DNA of 64,000 nt, taken from contig NZ_JAATEO010000007.1 in assembly GCF_012034245.1 (NCBI RefSeq), positions 142,321 through 206,320 on the forward strand, written 5' to 3'. Below the pieces are notes generated by a model. That model was not told the origin of the DNA and ran no database searches. It saw only the letters and a list, made by a program, of their open reading frames with translations. This document shows, in pieces, positions 28,158 to 38,460 of this stretch (within the stretch, counting starts at the first letter, position 1; the number at the start of each line of letters is the position of its first letter). Position numbers and translations under genes: made by a program. The stretch is from Micromonospora thermarum (GTDB lineage: Bacteria > Actinomycetota > Actinomycetes > Mycobacteriales > Micromonosporaceae).

Positions 28158-29378
28158 GTGAGCGGCCTGCGGATCGTCCGGCTGGCGAACTTCGTCACCG
28201 GTCGCTCCGGCGGGCTCCGGACGGCGCTGCGCCACCTCGGTACGGGCTACCTGGCGGCCGGCCACGACCCGGTGCTGGTGGTGCCGGGGCCGCGGGACGC
28301 CGACGAGCGGCACCCGTGGGGGCGGGTCATCACCCTCGCCGGCGCGGAGGTGCCCCGGACCGGCGGGTACCGGCTGCTGACCGACCGCCGCCGGGTCGCC
28401 CGCGCGCTGGCCGGGCTGGCACCGGACCGGCTGGAGGTGTCCGACCGCTCGACGCTGCGCTGGACCGGCGTCTGGGCACGGGCGCACCGGGTGCCCTCGT
28501 TGATGGTCTCCCACGAGTCCCTCACCGGGCTGCTCGGCGAGTGGCGGGTGCCGCACCCGCTGCGGCGCCGGGTCGCCGACCGGCTCAACCGGGAGACCGC
28601 GCGGTCGTACGACCGGATCGTCTGCACCACCCGCTGGGCGGCCGAGGAGTTCGACCGGATCGCCGCGCCGGTCGAGCTGGTGCCGCTCGGGGTGGACCTG
28701 GACACGTTCCGGCCGGACCGGGCGGACGCGGCGCAGCGCGAGCGGTACGCGGACGCGACCGAGGTCCTGCTGGTGCACTGTGCCCGGATGTCGGTGGAGA
28801 AGCGGCCGGAGCTGGCCGTGGACGCGCTCGCCGAGCTGCGCCGCGCCGGCGTGCCCGCCGTCCTCGTGATGGTGGGGGACGGGCCGCTGCGCCCGGCGCT
28901 GGTCCGGCGCGCCGAGGGGCTGCCGGTGACGTTCACCGGTTTCCTGCCCGACCGGGAGGTGGTCGCCGCCCTGCTCGCCAGCGCCGACGTGGTGCTGGCA
29001 CCCGGGCCGGTGGAGACGTTCGGCCTGGCCGGGCTGGAGGCGCTGGCCTGCGGCACCCCGGTCGTGGTGAACGCGGCCAGCGCCCTGCCGGAGGTGGTCG
29101 GCTCGGCCGGGCTCGCCGCGTACGGTTCGGCGGCGTCGCTGGCCGAGGCGGTACGGCGGCTGCTCGCCCGGCCCGAGGAGGAGCGACGGCGGGCGGCGCG
29201 GGCCCGGGCCGAGGAGTTCGGCTGGCCGGCGTCGGTGGCCGGCTTCCTGCGGATGCACGGCGCGCCCGCGCCCGCGCCACGCCGGTCCGGGAACGTGGCC
29301 GGCCCGGAGCAGCCGGCACGGGTGGTCGGCCCGCCGGAGGAGCGGCCGCCGGCGAGCCCCGCGGCGGCGGCCGCCTGA
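28158..29378 (+). CDS. GT4 glycosyltransferase
   Basis: This 406-residue GT-B glycosyltransferase begins LRIVRLANFVTGRSGGLRTA, with the GG(L) acceptor loop typical of PimB-like and MshA-like GT4 enzymes. The donor site shows VLLVHCARMSVEKRPELAVD, VMVGDGPLRPAL and ETFGLAGLEALACGTPVVVN. The C-terminal 45 residues are a Pro/Ala-rich tail without fold signal. The start is GTG. It forms a pair with the GT4 at 26963 and is followed by rph 57 bases later. The acceptor is unknown; phosphatidylinositol or polyprenol-linked sugars are typical for such enzymes. Confidence 0.83.
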   Translation: MSGLRIVRLANFVTGRSGGLRTALRHLGTGYLAAGHDPVLVVPGPRDADERHPWGRVITLAGAEVPRTGGYRLLTDRRRVARALAGLAPDRLEVSDRSTLRWTGVWARAHRVPSLMVSHESLTGLLGEWRVPHPLRRRVADRLNRETARSYDRIVCTTRWAAEEFDRIAAPVELVPLGVDLDTFRPDRADAAQRERYADATEVLLVHCARMSVEKRPELAVDALAELRRAGVPAVLVMVGDGPLRPALVRRAEGLPVTFTGFLPDREVVAALLASADVVLAPGPVETFGLAGLEALACGTPVVVNAASALPEVVGSAGLAAYGSAASLAEAVRRLLARPEEERRRAARARAEEFGWPASVAGFLRMHGAPAPAPRRSGNVAGPEQPARVVGPPEERPPASPAAAAA

Positions 29379-29435
29379 CGCCGGGTCGGGACACCCCGGG
29401 GCGCTTCGATCACGGCACCACATAGGGTGCAGGGC

Positions 29436-30161
29436 ATGGCGCGACCTGACGGGCGGCTGCCCGACCAACTCCGACCGGTGACCCTGACCCGAGGCTGGAG
29501 CACGCACCCGGAGGGTTCCGTGCTCGTGGAGTTCGGCGCGACCCGGGTGCTGTGCACCGCGAGCGTCACCGAGGGGGTGCCGCGCTGGCGCAAGGGCTCC
29601 GGGCTCGGCTGGGTCACCGCCGAGTACGCGATGCTGCCCCGCGCCACGAACACCCGCTCCGACCGGGAGAGCGTGAAGGGGAAGGTCGGCGGGCGGACGC
29701 ACGAGATCTCCCGCCTGATCGGCCGCAGCCTGCGGGCGTCCATCGACCTCAAGGCACTCGGCGAGAACTCCGTCGTGCTCGACTGCGACGTGCTCCAGGC
29801 CGACGGCGGCACCCGCACCGCCGCGATCACCGGCGCCTACGTGGCGCTGCACGACGCGGTGACCTGGCTCGGCCAGCGCAAGGCCCTCGCCGGCAAGCCG
29901 GAGAAGGTGATGCACCGCTCGGTGGCGGCGGTCAGCGTCGGTGTCATCGCCGGTGAGCCGCGGCTCGACCTCAACTACGACGAGGACGTGGCCGCCGAGG
30001 TCGACATGAACGTGGTCTGCACCGGCACCGGCGAGTTCGTCGAGGTGCAGGGCACCGGTGAGGCGGGCGTGTTCGCCCGCGAGCAGCTGGACGCCCTGCT
30101 CGACCTGGCCGTCGCCGGCTGCGTGGAACTGGCCGAAGCCCAGCGGAAGGCACTCTCGTGA
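29436..30161 (+). CDS. rph: Ribonuclease PH
   Basis: This phosphorolytic 3'-5' exoribonuclease trims tRNA 3' ends. It has 241 residues with the family's [19 protein letters not shown] start, the [17 protein letters not shown] strand, the phosphate-binding [20 protein letters not shown] and a C-terminal [17 protein letters not shown]. The ATG at 29436 is chosen over an in-frame GTG at 29427. In M. tuberculosis this gene (Rv1340) also precedes rdgB. Here a small inverted repeat separates the two. Confidence 0.95.
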   Translation: MARPDGRLPDQLRPVTLTRGWSTHPEGSVLVEFGATRVLCTASVTEGVPRWRKGSGLGWVTAEYAMLPRATNTRSDRESVKGKVGGRTHEISRLIGRSLRASIDLKALGENSVVLDCDVLQADGGTRTAAITGAYVALHDAVTWLGQRKALAGKPEKVMHRSVAAVSVGVIAGEPRLDLNYDEDVAAEVDMNVVCTGTGEFVEVQGTGEAGVFAREQLDALLDLAVAGCVELAEAQRKALS

Positions 30162-30172
30162 GCGCGAGGAGC

Positions 30173-30220
30173 GAGCATTCCGGGGCGGCTCGCGTGGGAC
30201 GCGGCCGAGCCGGAATGCTC
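30173..30220. repeat. Inverted repeat between rph and rdgB
   Basis: The 11-base arms GAGCATTCCGG (30173-30183) and CCGGAATGCTC (30210-30220) are perfectly complementary around 26 bases, and the flanks carry further GAG/CTC pairing. It fills most of the gap between the rph stop and the rdgB ribosome site. It looks like a dispersed intergenic repeat of the REP/MITE kind and not a terminator, since rdgB follows closely. Confidence 0.65.
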
Positions 30221-30264
30221 GTCGAGCTTGCGAGCCCCGCAGTCGCGAACAGAGGTGTTTCAGC

Positions 30265-30879
30265 ATGAACAAGGTCCTGCTCGCCACCCGGAACCGCAAG
30301 AAGCTCACCGAGCTGCAGCGCATCCTCGACGGCGCGCTGGGCGCCCACCGGATCGCCCTGCTCGGCCTGGACGACGTCGAGGAGTACCCGGAGCTGCCGG
30401 AGACCGGCCTCACCTTCGGCGAGAACGCGCTGATCAAGGCGCGGGAGGGCTGCCGCCGCACCGGCCTGCCGACGATCGCGGACGACTCGGGGCTGGCCGT
30501 GGACGCCCTCAACGGCATGCCGGGGGTCTTCAGCGCCCGCTGGGCCGGGCGGCACGGTGACGACCAGGCCAACCTCCAGCTGGTGCTGGACCAGATCGCC
30601 GACCTGCCGGACGAGCACCGGGGTGCCTCGTTCGTCTGCACGGTGGCGCTGGTGCTGCCCGGTGGGAAGGAGCACCTGGTCGACGGCCGGCAGTCCGGCC
30701 GCCTGCTGCGGGCGCCGCGTGGCGACGGCGGCTTCGGCTACGACCCGATCTTCCTGGGCGACGGGCAGGACCGCACCAACGCCGAGCTGACGCCGGAGGA
30801 GAAGGACGCGATCAGCCACCGGGGCAAGGCGCTGCGGGACCTGGCCAAACTGGTGGCCAAGGTCCTCCCGCCGGCCTGA
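30265..30879 (+). CDS. rdgB: Non-canonical purine NTP pyrophosphatase (RdgB/HAM1)
   Basis: This housecleaning enzyme hydrolyses ITP, dITP and XTP to monophosphates. Its 204 residues show the substrate-binding start VLLATRNRKKLTELQRIL, the GLTFGENALIKAR helix, the catalytic ADDSGLAVDALNGMPGVFSA loop, the metal and base-recognition GDGGFGYDPIFL and the C-terminal SHRGKALRDL. It is the last member of the Rv1331-Rv1341-like block. Confidence 0.95.
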   Translation: MNKVLLATRNRKKLTELQRILDGALGAHRIALLGLDDVEEYPELPETGLTFGENALIKAREGCRRTGLPTIADDSGLAVDALNGMPGVFSARWAGRHGDDQANLQLVLDQIADLPDEHRGASFVCTVALVLPGGKEHLVDGRQSGRLLRAPRGDGGFGYDPIFLGDGQDRTNAELTPEEKDAISHRGKALRDLAKLVAKVLPPA

Positions 30880-30907
30880 GCCGGCGTCCGCGTGGCAGGC
30901 CCGGCGG

Positions 30908-31195
30908 TCACCACGACTCGGTGACGAGGTCGCCGAGTTCCTCGACCCGCGACGCGGTCCCCGGTCCCCAAGATGGTGACCATGCGTTCCGCCTGGGCGA
31001 CGGTCACGTGCCGGCCGCGCGACGTCGCCGTGGCCGGGTCCGGGGTCTCCGGCCAGAGGCGGTTTCCCGTGCCGCGGTCCCGCGAGAGCTGGTGGGTGAC
31101 CTCCAGGAAGTCGCGCCGGCGTCGGCCGTCGGCCGCGCCACGTCCCCGTGCAACCGCCGGACCAGGGCCGTCGCCGCGTACCGGTCGACGGTCAT
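30908..31195 (-). pseudogene. Frame-disrupted small gene of unknown family (second of a decayed pair)
   Basis: Starting at the ATG at 31195 (MTVDRYAATALVRRLHGDV), coding-like sequence shifts frame near 31110 into RRDFLEVTHQLSRDRGTGNR, then LWPETPDPATATSRGRHVTV and QAERMVTILG. It shifts back near 30965 to end RVEELGDLVTESW before a TGA at 30908-30910. The whole span is a multiple of three, so two compensating shifts are needed for one product of about 95 residues. I do not recognise the family. The ATG overlaps the stop of the preceding remnant (ATGA), as in a former operon. Sequencing error is the alternative. Confidence 0.5.
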
Positions 31196-31435
31196 GGGCG
31201 GGATCTCAGGGTCGCGATCAGCCGGTCGCCCTCGCGCCGTACGGTGACCGAGCCGGCGTCGGTGGTCAGGCGCACGTGGGTCGCCGCCGGCATCCACGGC
31301 AGGTGCAGAGCGGCGATCCGTCGTCTCGGCGATGATCGCCGCTGCCGGCAGGTCCGCCAGGGCGACCTGTCGCCGGACGAAGGAGCGGACCTCGTCCCGA
31401 AGGTCCTCCTCGTCGAGGTGCTGATCGGCGATCAT
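31192..31435 (-). pseudogene. Frame-disrupted small gene of unknown family (first of a decayed pair)
   Basis: From the ATG at 31435 the reading frame gives MIADQHLDEEDLRDEVRSFV and continues through RRQVALADLPAAAIIAET. Coding character then moves one frame over, near 31315, to RIAALHLPWMPAATHVRLTT, DAGSVTVRREGDRLIATL and RSRP, with a stop at 31192 that overlaps the next ATG. The span is one base off a multiple of three, matching a single indel. The family is unknown. It lies between rdgB and hutH and is co-directional with the hut operon. Confidence 0.5.
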
Positions 31436-31470
31436 GGCGTGGAAGCTAACACCAGTGACTGACTGTCCGA

Positions 31471-33006
31471 TCAGGCCAGGGAACCCACCTCGCGTTCGAT
31501 CGCGGCGCGCAGGTCCGGCGCGGCGACCACGGCGCGGGCGGCCTCCATCACCGGAGCGAGGAACACGTCCGGGCCGGGCTCACCGGCGACGCCACCCAGC
31601 GCGGCGATCGCGGCCCGACCGGCCGGGGACGGCTCCAGCGGCGCCCGCAGCTGGAGGCCACGCACCGCGGCGAGCAGCTCCACCGCGAGCAGGCTGGTCA
31701 GGTTGTCCAGGACCGTACGCAGCTTCTTCGTCGCCGCCCAGCCCATCGACACGTGGTCCTCCTGCATCCCGCTGGTGGGCAGCGAGTCCACCGAGGCGGG
31801 CGCGGCGAGGCGGCGGTTCTCCGCGACGATCCCGGCGGCCGTGTACTGGGCGATCATCAGCCCGGAGTTCACCCCGGCGTCGGGGGAGAGGAAGGCGGGC
31901 AGGTCCCGCGACCGGGTCACGTCGAGCAGCCGGTCCACCCGCCGCTCGGCGATCGCCCCGACCTCCGCCGCGGCGACGGCCAGGAAGTCCGCGCCGAAGC
32001 CCAGCGGCGCGCCGTGGAAGTTCCCGGTCGACTCGACCCGGCCGTCCGGCAGCACCACCGGGTTGTCCACCACCGAGACCAGTTCCCGGTCGGCCACCTG
32101 GCGGACGAAGTCGAGGGTGTCGCGGGCGGCGCCGGCGACCTGGGGAGCGCACCGCATCGAGTACGCGTCCTGCACGGCGTGCGCGAGGTCGTCGCGGTGC
32201 GAGTCCATCACCGCCGAGCTCTGGAGGAGCCGGTGGATGTTGGCCGCCGAGGCGGCCTGCCCGGGGTGCGGGCGGATGGCGTGCAGCTCCGGCAGGAAGG
32301 GCCGCTCCGAGCCGAGCATCGCCTCGATGGCCAGGGCGGCGGTGACGTCGGCCATGGTGAACAGGTGCGCGGCGTCGTGGATCGCCAGCAGCAGCATGCC
32401 CAGCATGCCGTCGGTGCCGTTGATCAGCGCCAGCCCCTCCTTGGCGGCCAGCTCGATCGGCCGCAGCCCGACCCGGCGCAGGGCCTCGTCGGCGGGGATG
32501 CGCTCGCCGGCCGGACCGAGCACCCACCCCTCCCCGAGCAGCACCAGGGCGCAGTGGGCGAGGGGTGCCAGGTCACCGGAGGCACCCAGCGAGCCGTGCT
32601 CCGGCACCCACGGGGTCACCTCGTGGTTGAGCAGGTCGACCAGCGCCTCGGCGACCAGCGGCCGGACGCCGGAGCGGCCGAGCGCGAGGGAGCGTACCCG
32701 CAGCAGCATCATCGCCCGCACGACCTCGCGCGGCATGGGCGCGCCCACCCCGGCGGCGTGCGAGCGGATCAGCGCGTGCTGGAGTTCGGCACGCCGCTCG
32801 GGCGCGACGAACGTGTTGGCGAGCGCCCCGAAGCCGGTGCTGACGCCGTAGACCGGCCGGCCGGCGGCCTCGATTCCGTCCACGATGGACCGGCTGGTGG
32901 CCATCGCGTCGATCGCCGCGGGGTCGAGGACTACCTTGGCGGTGCCACGGGCCACGGCGAGCACGTCGGCGGGGGAGACCCCGGTGGGCTGGATGACTAC
33001 GGTCAT
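31471..33006 (-). CDS. hutH: Histidine ammonia-lyase
   Basis: HutH removes ammonia from histidine to give urocanate, the first step of histidine breakdown. The self-cyclising MIO triad is A142-S143-G144 in [15 protein letters not shown], at the positions known from Pseudomonas HutH. Further family marks are [11 protein letters not shown] near residue 53, the [12 protein letters not shown] stretch and [13 protein letters not shown] in the active site. It has 511 residues. The ATG overlaps the hutI stop by four bases. It is the last gene of the minus-strand hut operon. Confidence 0.96.
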   Translation of the reverse strand: MTVVIQPTGVSPADVLAVARGTAKVVLDPAAIDAMATSRSIVDGIEAAGRPVYGVSTGFGALANTFVAPERRAELQHALIRSHAAGVGAPMPREVVRAMMLLRVRSLALGRSGVRPLVAEALVDLLNHEVTPWVPEHGSLGASGDLAPLAHCALVLLGEGWVLGPAGERIPADEALRRVGLRPIELAAKEGLALINGTDGMLGMLLLAIHDAAHLFTMADVTAALAIEAMLGSERPFLPELHAIRPHPGQAASAANIHRLLQSSAVMDSHRDDLAHAVQDAYSMRCAPQVAGAARDTLDFVRQVADRELVSVVDNPVVLPDGRVESTGNFHGAPLGFGADFLAVAAAEVGAIAERRVDRLLDVTRSRDLPAFLSPDAGVNSGLMIAQYTAAGIVAENRRLAAPASVDSLPTSGMQEDHVSMGWAATKKLRTVLDNLTSLLAVELLAAVRGLQLRAPLEPSPAGRAAIAALGGVAGEPGPDVFLAPVMEAARAVVAAPDLRAAIEREVGSLA

Positions 33007-34202
33007 TGCGGTACTCCGTTGTGCAGGACCTGGCGGATCAGTGGGACTCCCGGCCGGTAGGCCAGGTGCAGATGGGACGGGGCGTCGAGGATCATCAGGT
33101 CGGCCCGCGCGCCGGGTCGCAGCCGACCGACGTCGTCGCGGCGCAGCGCCCGCGCGCCGCCGGCGGTCGCGGCCCAGACGGCCTCCGCCGGAGTCATCCG
33201 CATCTCGCGTACGGCGAGTGCGATGCAGAACGGCATCGAGGACGTGTACGACGACCCGGGGTTGCAGTCCGTCGCGAGCGCCACGGTCACACCGGCGTCG
33301 AGCAGCCGACGGGCATCCGGGTACGGCGACCGGGTGGAGAACTCGGCCCCGGGCAGCAGCGTCGCCACCGTCGCGGTGTGTCTCCCCTCGGCGCACATGC
33401 AGTCGATCCGGGTCGACGCCAGCGCGTCGACGTCGGCGTCGGTGAGGTGGGTGCAGTGGTCGACGCTGGCCGCGCCCAGCTCGACCCCGAGCCGCACACC
33501 CGGCCCCGGGCCGAGCTGGTTGGCGTGCACCCGCACACCCAGCCCGACTGCCTGCCCGCAGGCGAGGATCGCCCGGGCGTGGTCCACGTCGAAGGCGCCC
33601 CGCTCGCAGAAGACGTCGACCCAGCGGGCGTACGGTGCCGCCGCGGCGAGCATCGGCCCGCACACCAGACCCACGTAGTCGTCGGGGCGGTCGGCGTACT
33701 CGGCCGGGACGACGTGCGCCCCGAGGAACGTGGTCTCCTCGCTCACCTCGGCGGCGATCCGCAGGGAGCGGGCCTCGTCGGCGACGGTGAGGCCGTACCC
33801 GCTCTTGATCTCGATGGTGGTGGTGCCCTGCCGCAGCGCCTCGCCGCGCAGCCGGCGTACGGTGGCCCGCAGCTCGTCGTCGGAGGCGGCGCGGGTGGCG
33901 CCGACCGTGGTGCGGATGCCGCCCCCGGTGTACGGCTCGCCGGCCATCCGGGCGGCGAACTCGGCGGCCCGGTCCCCGGCGAAGACCAGGTGGGCGTGGC
34001 TGTCCACGAAGCCGGGCAGCACCGCCGCCCCCTCGGCGTCGATCCGCCGGTCGGCGGCCGGCGCGTCCCGGGCCGGGCCGATCCAGGCCACCAGGCCGTC
34101 CTCGACCAGCAGCGCGGCGTCCCGGCGGAGGCCGAGCGGCCCGGCGCCGCCCTCGGAGTTGGTGACCAGCTCCCCAATGTTGTCCACCAGCAGGCTGCTC
34201 AC
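33003..34202 (-). CDS. hutI: Imidazolonepropionase
   Basis: HutI hydrolyses 4-imidazolone-5-propionate to N-formimino-L-glutamate. This amidohydrolase-superfamily protein of 399 residues has the metal HxH in [13 protein letters not shown], the substrate residues in GGGIRTTV and EIKSGYGL, the H in VHANQLGPG and the final Asp in [14 protein letters not shown]. The GTG start overlaps the hutF stop, and its stop overlaps the hutH start. It joins HutU to HutF in the pathway. Confidence 0.95.
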   Translation of the reverse strand: MSSLLVDNIGELVTNSEGGAGPLGLRRDAALLVEDGLVAWIGPARDAPAADRRIDAEGAAVLPGFVDSHAHLVFAGDRAAEFAARMAGEPYTGGGIRTTVGATRAASDDELRATVRRLRGEALRQGTTTIEIKSGYGLTVADEARSLRIAAEVSEETTFLGAHVVPAEYADRPDDYVGLVCGPMLAAAAPYARWVDVFCERGAFDVDHARAILACGQAVGLGVRVHANQLGPGPGVRLGVELGAASVDHCTHLTDADVDALASTRIDCMCAEGRHTATVATLLPGAEFSTRSPYPDARRLLDAGVTVALATDCNPGSSYTSSMPFCIALAVREMRMTPAEAVWAATAGGARALRRDDVGRLRPGARADLMILDAPSHLHLAYRPGVPLIRQVLHNGVPQ

Positions 34203-35551
34203 GAGGTCACCTCCGCGATGGCGGCGCGCAGCTCGGTGGGCACGTCCACGGTCAGGTGCCGGCCGTCGCGCACCACGACCCGGCCGTCCACCACGACCTG
34301 GGTGACGTCGGCCGCGCTCGCCGCGAAGAACGCCCCCACCGGCGGTACGCCGGCGGTGCGGGCGCCGTCCAGTCGTACGGTCACCAGGTCGGCCCGGTCG
34401 CCGACCGACAGCCGGCCGGCGTCGCCCCAGCCCAGCGCGGCGTGCCCGGCGGCGGTGGCGGCGGTGAACAGCTCGTCGGCGGTGAAGTGGCCCCGCTTGC
34501 GGGTGCGCAGCCGTTCGTCCAGCTCCACGGCGCGCGCCTCCTCGAAGAGGTCGACCACGGCGTGGCTGTCGCTGCCGAGGCTGAGCGGGCTGCCCGCCTC
34601 GGCCATCCGGCGTGCCGGACCGATCCCGTCGGCGAGGTCCCGTTCGGTGGTGGGGCAGAGGCAGATCCCGGTCCCGCTGTCCCCGAGCAGTGTCACGTCG
34701 GCGCTGGTGGGATGGGTGGCGTGGACGGCGGTCGTGTGCCGGCCGAGGACGCCGCGGTCGGCGAGCAGGCGGGTCGGTGAGCAGCCGTGCACGGCCCGGC
34801 AGGCGTCGTTCTCGGCGGGCTGCTCGGAGAGGTGCACGTGCAGCGGCACGCCCCGGCGGTCCGCCCAGCCGGCCACGGTGGCCAGTTGGTCGGCCGGCAC
34901 CGCGCGGACCGAGTGGATCGCCGCGCCGACCCGCGCGTGCGCGTTGTCCGGCGTGAACGCGTCCACCCGCTGCGCCCAGCGCAGCGCGTCGCCGTCGCCG
35001 AAGCGCCGCTGGGGGCCGACCAGCGGCTGCCCGTCCACCGTCGCGGTCAGGTACGCGGTGTCCAGGAGGGTGAGCCGGATGCCGGCGTGCGCGGCCGCCT
35101 CTACCAGCGCCGCGCCCATCGCGTTCGGGTCGTCGTACGGCTTGCCGCCCGGCCCGTGGTGCAGGTAGTGGAACTCGCCGACGCAGGTGATCCCGGCCAG
35201 CGCCATCTCGGCGTAGACGGCCCGGGCCAGGGCCAGGTACGAGTCGGGGTCGAGCCGACCCGCGACCGTGTACATGACGTCGCGCCAGGTCCAGAAGTCG
35301 CCGCGCCCGCCGTGGGTCCGCCCGCGCAGGGCCCGGTGGAAGGCGTGCGAGTGGGCGTTGGCCAGGCCGGGCAGGGTGAGCCCGGGCAGCCGTACCGCGT
35401 CGGTGAGGACCTCGACCCCGGCGGGCGGCCGGCTACCGGCGGTCAGCGGGGTGACGCCGGTGATCCGCCCGTCGTCGGTCTCGATCAGCACGTCGGGCGT
35501 GGGTTCGGCGTGGTCGGGCAGCCAGGCGTACTCGGCGAGCCAACGGGTCAT
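34199..35551 (-). CDS. hutF: Formimidoylglutamate deiminase
   Basis: HutF converts N-formimino-L-glutamate to N-formyl-L-glutamate and ammonia, marking the five-step version of histidine breakdown. The 450-residue amidohydrolase has the metal site [13 protein letters not shown], the loop [27 protein letters not shown] with the catalytic residues, and the late Asp in [15 protein letters not shown]. It overlaps the M20 hydrolase upstream (stop of that gene at 35548) and hutI downstream, so all are translated as one unit. Its presence implies that an N-formylglutamate deformylase is needed. Confidence 0.94.
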   Translation of the reverse strand: MTRWLAEYAWLPDHAEPTPDVLIETDDGRITGVTPLTAGSRPPAGVEVLTDAVRLPGLTLPGLANAHSHAFHRALRGRTHGGRGDFWTWRDVMYTVAGRLDPDSYLALARAVYAEMALAGITCVGEFHYLHHGPGGKPYDDPNAMGAALVEAAAHAGIRLTLLDTAYLTATVDGQPLVGPQRRFGDGDALRWAQRVDAFTPDNAHARVGAAIHSVRAVPADQLATVAGWADRRGVPLHVHLSEQPAENDACRAVHGCSPTRLLADRGVLGRHTTAVHATHPTSADVTLLGDSGTGICLCPTTERDLADGIGPARRMAEAGSPLSLGSDSHAVVDLFEEARAVELDERLRTRKRGHFTADELFTAATAAGHAALGWGDAGRLSVGDRADLVTVRLDGARTAGVPPVGAFFAASAADVTQVVVDGRVVVRDGRHLTVDVPTELRAAIAEVTS

Positions 35552-36741
35552 GTCAGCTCCTCCAGCACCCGGGCGAGGGCGGTCACCCCGGCGGCGCAGT
35601 CGTCGTCGGTGGCCGACTCGGCGGGGGAGTGCGAGACACCGGTCGGGTTGCGCACGAAGAGCATCGCCGTCGGCAGGTGCCCGGCGAGCACTCCCGCGTC
35701 GTGACCGGCCCCGGTGGGCAGCACCGGCGCGTCGAGCAGCGCCGCGAGCCGGCCGGCCAGCCCGCCGTCGAACGCGACCAGCGGGGTCGCCGACTCCTCG
35801 GTTAGCGCCACCTCGGTGCCGTCGCGCCGGGCCCGCTCGGCAGCCTTGCCGTGGACCGCCTCGACCAGCCCGGCGAGGGTCTCCGGCTCCGCCGCACGGG
35901 CGTCCAGCCAGCCGGTCACCTTCGACGGGATCGCGTTGGTGGCGTTCGGCTCGACCGACACCCGCCCCACGGTGGCGTGGGCGCCGCGCAGCCGGGCCTC
36001 CTTGTTCGCGGCGAGGACCGTGAACGCGTACGTGAGCATGGGGTCGCGGCGGTCGGCCATCCGGGTCGTGCCCGCGTGGTTGCCCTCGCCGGTGAAGTCG
36101 AAGCGCCAGCGGCCGTGCGGCCAGATCGCGCTGGCGACCGCGGCCGGCGCGTCCTGGTCGACCAGCGCGCGGCCCTGCTCGACGTGCAGCTCGACGAACG
36201 CCGCGAAGCGGCCGAGCAACTCCGGCCGGGCGCCCGCCGGCCGGGCGCCCAGCGCCTCGGCGAAGCTCACCCCGTTCATGTCGCGCAGCCCGGCCGCGCG
36301 GTCGGCCGGCAGCGCCCCGGTGAGCAGGCGCGACCCCAAGCAGGGTACGCCGAACCGCGCCCCCTCCTCCTCGACGAACGCCGCCACCGCGACCGGCCGG
36401 GTCGGCGTGACGCCCGCCGCGCGCAGCTCGTCCACGGCGAGGAAGGCGCTGACGATGCCGAGCGGGCCGTCGTACGCCCCGCCGTGCGGCACCGAGTCGA
36501 AGTGGCTCCCGGTCAGCACCGCGTCCCCGGCCTCCGGGTCACCCCACCAGGCGAACAGGTTGCCGTTGCCGTCGTCGATGACCGGCATGCCGCGCCGCTC
36601 GGCCTGCGCGTGGAACCACCCGCGCAGGCGCAGTTCCGGCTCGGTCAGCGCGTACCGCAGGTACCCGCCGCTGCCGGCGTCCCGCCCGACCGGGGTGATC
36701 TCGTCCCACAGCTCCCGGAACCGGGTCGCCAGGTCACTCAC
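35548..36741 (-). CDS. M20-family amidohydrolase (allantoate/N-carbamoyl amino acid hydrolase type), probable N-formylglutamate deformylase
   Basis: This 397-residue two-metal peptidase-fold enzyme is of the hydantoinase/carbamoylase (HyuC/AllC) subgroup. Metal ligands appear in LTGSHFDSVPHGGAYDGPLG, VEEEGARFG and FVELHVEQG, with a late His in GVSHSPAESA. The dimerisation domain carries GEGNHAGTTRMADRRDP. Homology alone says allantoate or N-carbamoyl amino acid hydrolase. However, it is embedded between hutU and hutF with a 4-base overlap, and no classical HutG is present, so removal of the formyl group from N-formylglutamate is the likely job. The GTG at 36741 follows GAGGTGG. Confidence 0.85.
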   Translation of the reverse strand: MSDLATRFRELWDEITPVGRDAGSGGYLRYALTEPELRLRGWFHAQAERRGMPVIDDGNGNLFAWWGDPEAGDAVLTGSHFDSVPHGGAYDGPLGIVSAFLAVDELRAAGVTPTRPVAVAAFVEEEGARFGVPCLGSRLLTGALPADRAAGLRDMNGVSFAEALGARPAGARPELLGRFAAFVELHVEQGRALVDQDAPAAVASAIWPHGRWRFDFTGEGNHAGTTRMADRRDPMLTYAFTVLAANKEARLRGAHATVGRVSVEPNATNAIPSKVTGWLDARAAEPETLAGLVEAVHGKAAERARRDGTEVALTEESATPLVAFDGGLAGRLAALLDAPVLPTGAGHDAGVLAGHLPTAMLFVRNPTGVSHSPAESATDDDCAAGVTALARVLEELT

Positions 36742-36763
36742 GCCGCCACCTCGCTCCGCTCCC

Positions 36764-38449
36764 TCACGCCGGCCCCTCGGCCATCGGCACCCGCACGCCG
36801 GTGCGCTCGGCGACCTCGCGGGCGTCGTCGTAGCCGGCGTCGACGTGCCGGATGACGCCCATCGCCGGGTCGTTGGTGAGCACCCGCTCGATCTTCTGCC
36901 CGGCGAGGGCGGTGCCGTCGGCGACGCAGACCTGGCCGGCGTGGATGGACCGGCCGATCCCGACGCCGCCGCCGTGGTGGATGGACACCCAGGACGCCCC
37001 GCTGGCCGTGTTGACCAGCGCGTTGAGCAGCGGCCAGTCGGCGATCGCGTCCGAGCCGTCGGCCATCGCCTCGGTCTCCCGGTACGGGCTGGCGACGCTG
37101 CCGCAGTCCAGGTGGTCGCGGCCGATGACGACCGGCGCGGACAGCTCACCGGAGGCGACCATCTCGTTGAACCGGACGCCGGCCTTGTCCCGCTCGCCGT
37201 AGCCCAGCCAGCAGATCCGCGCCGGCAGGCCCTGGAAGGCCACCCGCTCGCCGGCCATCCGGATCCACCGCGCGAGGGACTCGTTCTCCGGGAACAGGTC
37301 GAGGATCGCCCGGTCGGTGGCGGCGATGTCGGCGGGGTCGCCGGAGAGCGCGGCCCACCGGAACGGGCCCTTGCCCTCGCAGAACAGCGGCCGGATGTAC
37401 GCGGGCACGAAGCCCGGAAAGTCGAACGCCCGCTCGTAGCCCCCGAGCCTCGCCTCGCCCCGGATCGAGTTGCCGTAGTCGAAGACCTCGGCGCCGGCGT
37501 CGAGGAAGCCGACCATCGCCTCGACGTGCTTCGCCATCGACGCGCGGGCCCGGTCGGTGAACTCGGCCGGCTTGGCCGCCGCGTAGTCCCGGGCATCGGC
37601 CAGCTCGACCCCCTCCGGCAGGTACGACAGCGGGTCGTGGGCGCTGGTCTGGTCGGTGACGATGTCGATCGCGACGCCGCGCCGGAGCAGCTCGGGGAAG
37701 ACGGTGGCGGCGTTGCCGACCACGCCGACGCTCAGGGCCCGGCGCTCCCGCTTGGCGGCCAGCACCCGCTTCACCGCGTCGTCGAGGGAGTCCGCGACCT
37801 CGTCCAGGTAGCGGTCGTGCACCCGGCGCTCCAGCCGGGTGCGGTCCACGTCGACGATCAGGCAGGCGCCGCCGTTCATCGTGACGGCGAGGGGCTGCGC
37901 CCCGCCCATCCCGCCGCAGCCGCCGGTCAGCGTCAGCGTCCCGGCCAGCGAGCCGGCGCCGACCTGCTGCCCGTCGCCGCGGGCGCCGGCGAGCTTGGCC
38001 GCGACCGCGGCGAACGTCTCGTAGGTGCCCTGGAGGATGCCCTGCGTGCCGATGTAGATCCAGGATCCGGCGGTCATCTGCCCGTACATCGTCAGGCCGA
38101 GCTGTTCGAGGCGGCGGAACTCCGGCCAGGTCGCCCAGTCGCCCACCAGGTTCGAGTTGGCCAGCAGCACCCGCGGCGCCCACTCGTGGGTGCGCATGAC
38201 GCCGACCGGCCGGCCGGACTGCACCAGCATCGTCTCGTCCTCGCGCAGGTCGGTGAGCGTCCGCACCAGCGCGTGGTACGACGGCCAGTCCCGCGCGGCC
38301 TTCCCGGTGCCCCCGTAGACCACCAGGTCCTCGGGGCGTTCGGCCACCTCCGGATCGAGGTTGTTCATCAGCATCCGAAGCGCGGCCTCCTGCGGCCAAC
38401 CACGGGCGGTGCGTTCGGTGCCGCGCGCGGCGCGGACGGGCTGCGTCAT
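36764..38449 (-). CDS. hutU: Urocanate hydratase
   Basis: HutU uses tightly bound NAD+ to hydrate urocanate to imidazolonepropionate. The 561-residue protein has the NAD-binding glycines [20 protein letters not shown], the [15 protein letters not shown] block and the active-site cysteine region [17 protein letters not shown]. The late [20 protein letters not shown] segment is also diagnostic. It is the first enzyme gene after rpiR, with an 11-base gap, and is followed 22 bases later by the M20 gene. Confidence 0.96.
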   Translation of the reverse strand: MTQPVRAARGTERTARGWPQEAALRMLMNNLDPEVAERPEDLVVYGGTGKAARDWPSYHALVRTLTDLREDETMLVQSGRPVGVMRTHEWAPRVLLANSNLVGDWATWPEFRRLEQLGLTMYGQMTAGSWIYIGTQGILQGTYETFAAVAAKLAGARGDGQQVGAGSLAGTLTLTGGCGGMGGAQPLAVTMNGGACLIVDVDRTRLERRVHDRYLDEVADSLDDAVKRVLAAKRERRALSVGVVGNAATVFPELLRRGVAIDIVTDQTSAHDPLSYLPEGVELADARDYAAAKPAEFTDRARASMAKHVEAMVGFLDAGAEVFDYGNSIRGEARLGGYERAFDFPGFVPAYIRPLFCEGKGPFRWAALSGDPADIAATDRAILDLFPENESLARWIRMAGERVAFQGLPARICWLGYGERDKAGVRFNEMVASGELSAPVVIGRDHLDCGSVASPYRETEAMADGSDAIADWPLLNALVNTASGASWVSIHHGGGVGIGRSIHAGQVCVADGTALAGQKIERVLTNDPAMGVIRHVDAGYDDAREVAERTGVRVPMAEGPA

Positions 38450-38460
38450 GGGAACTCCTC

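Noticed and set aside
27456..30641. 1061-codon open frame on the minus strand across the GT4, rph and rdgB genes
   Set aside because: It spans several recognised plus-strand genes and has low-complexity composition without motifs.
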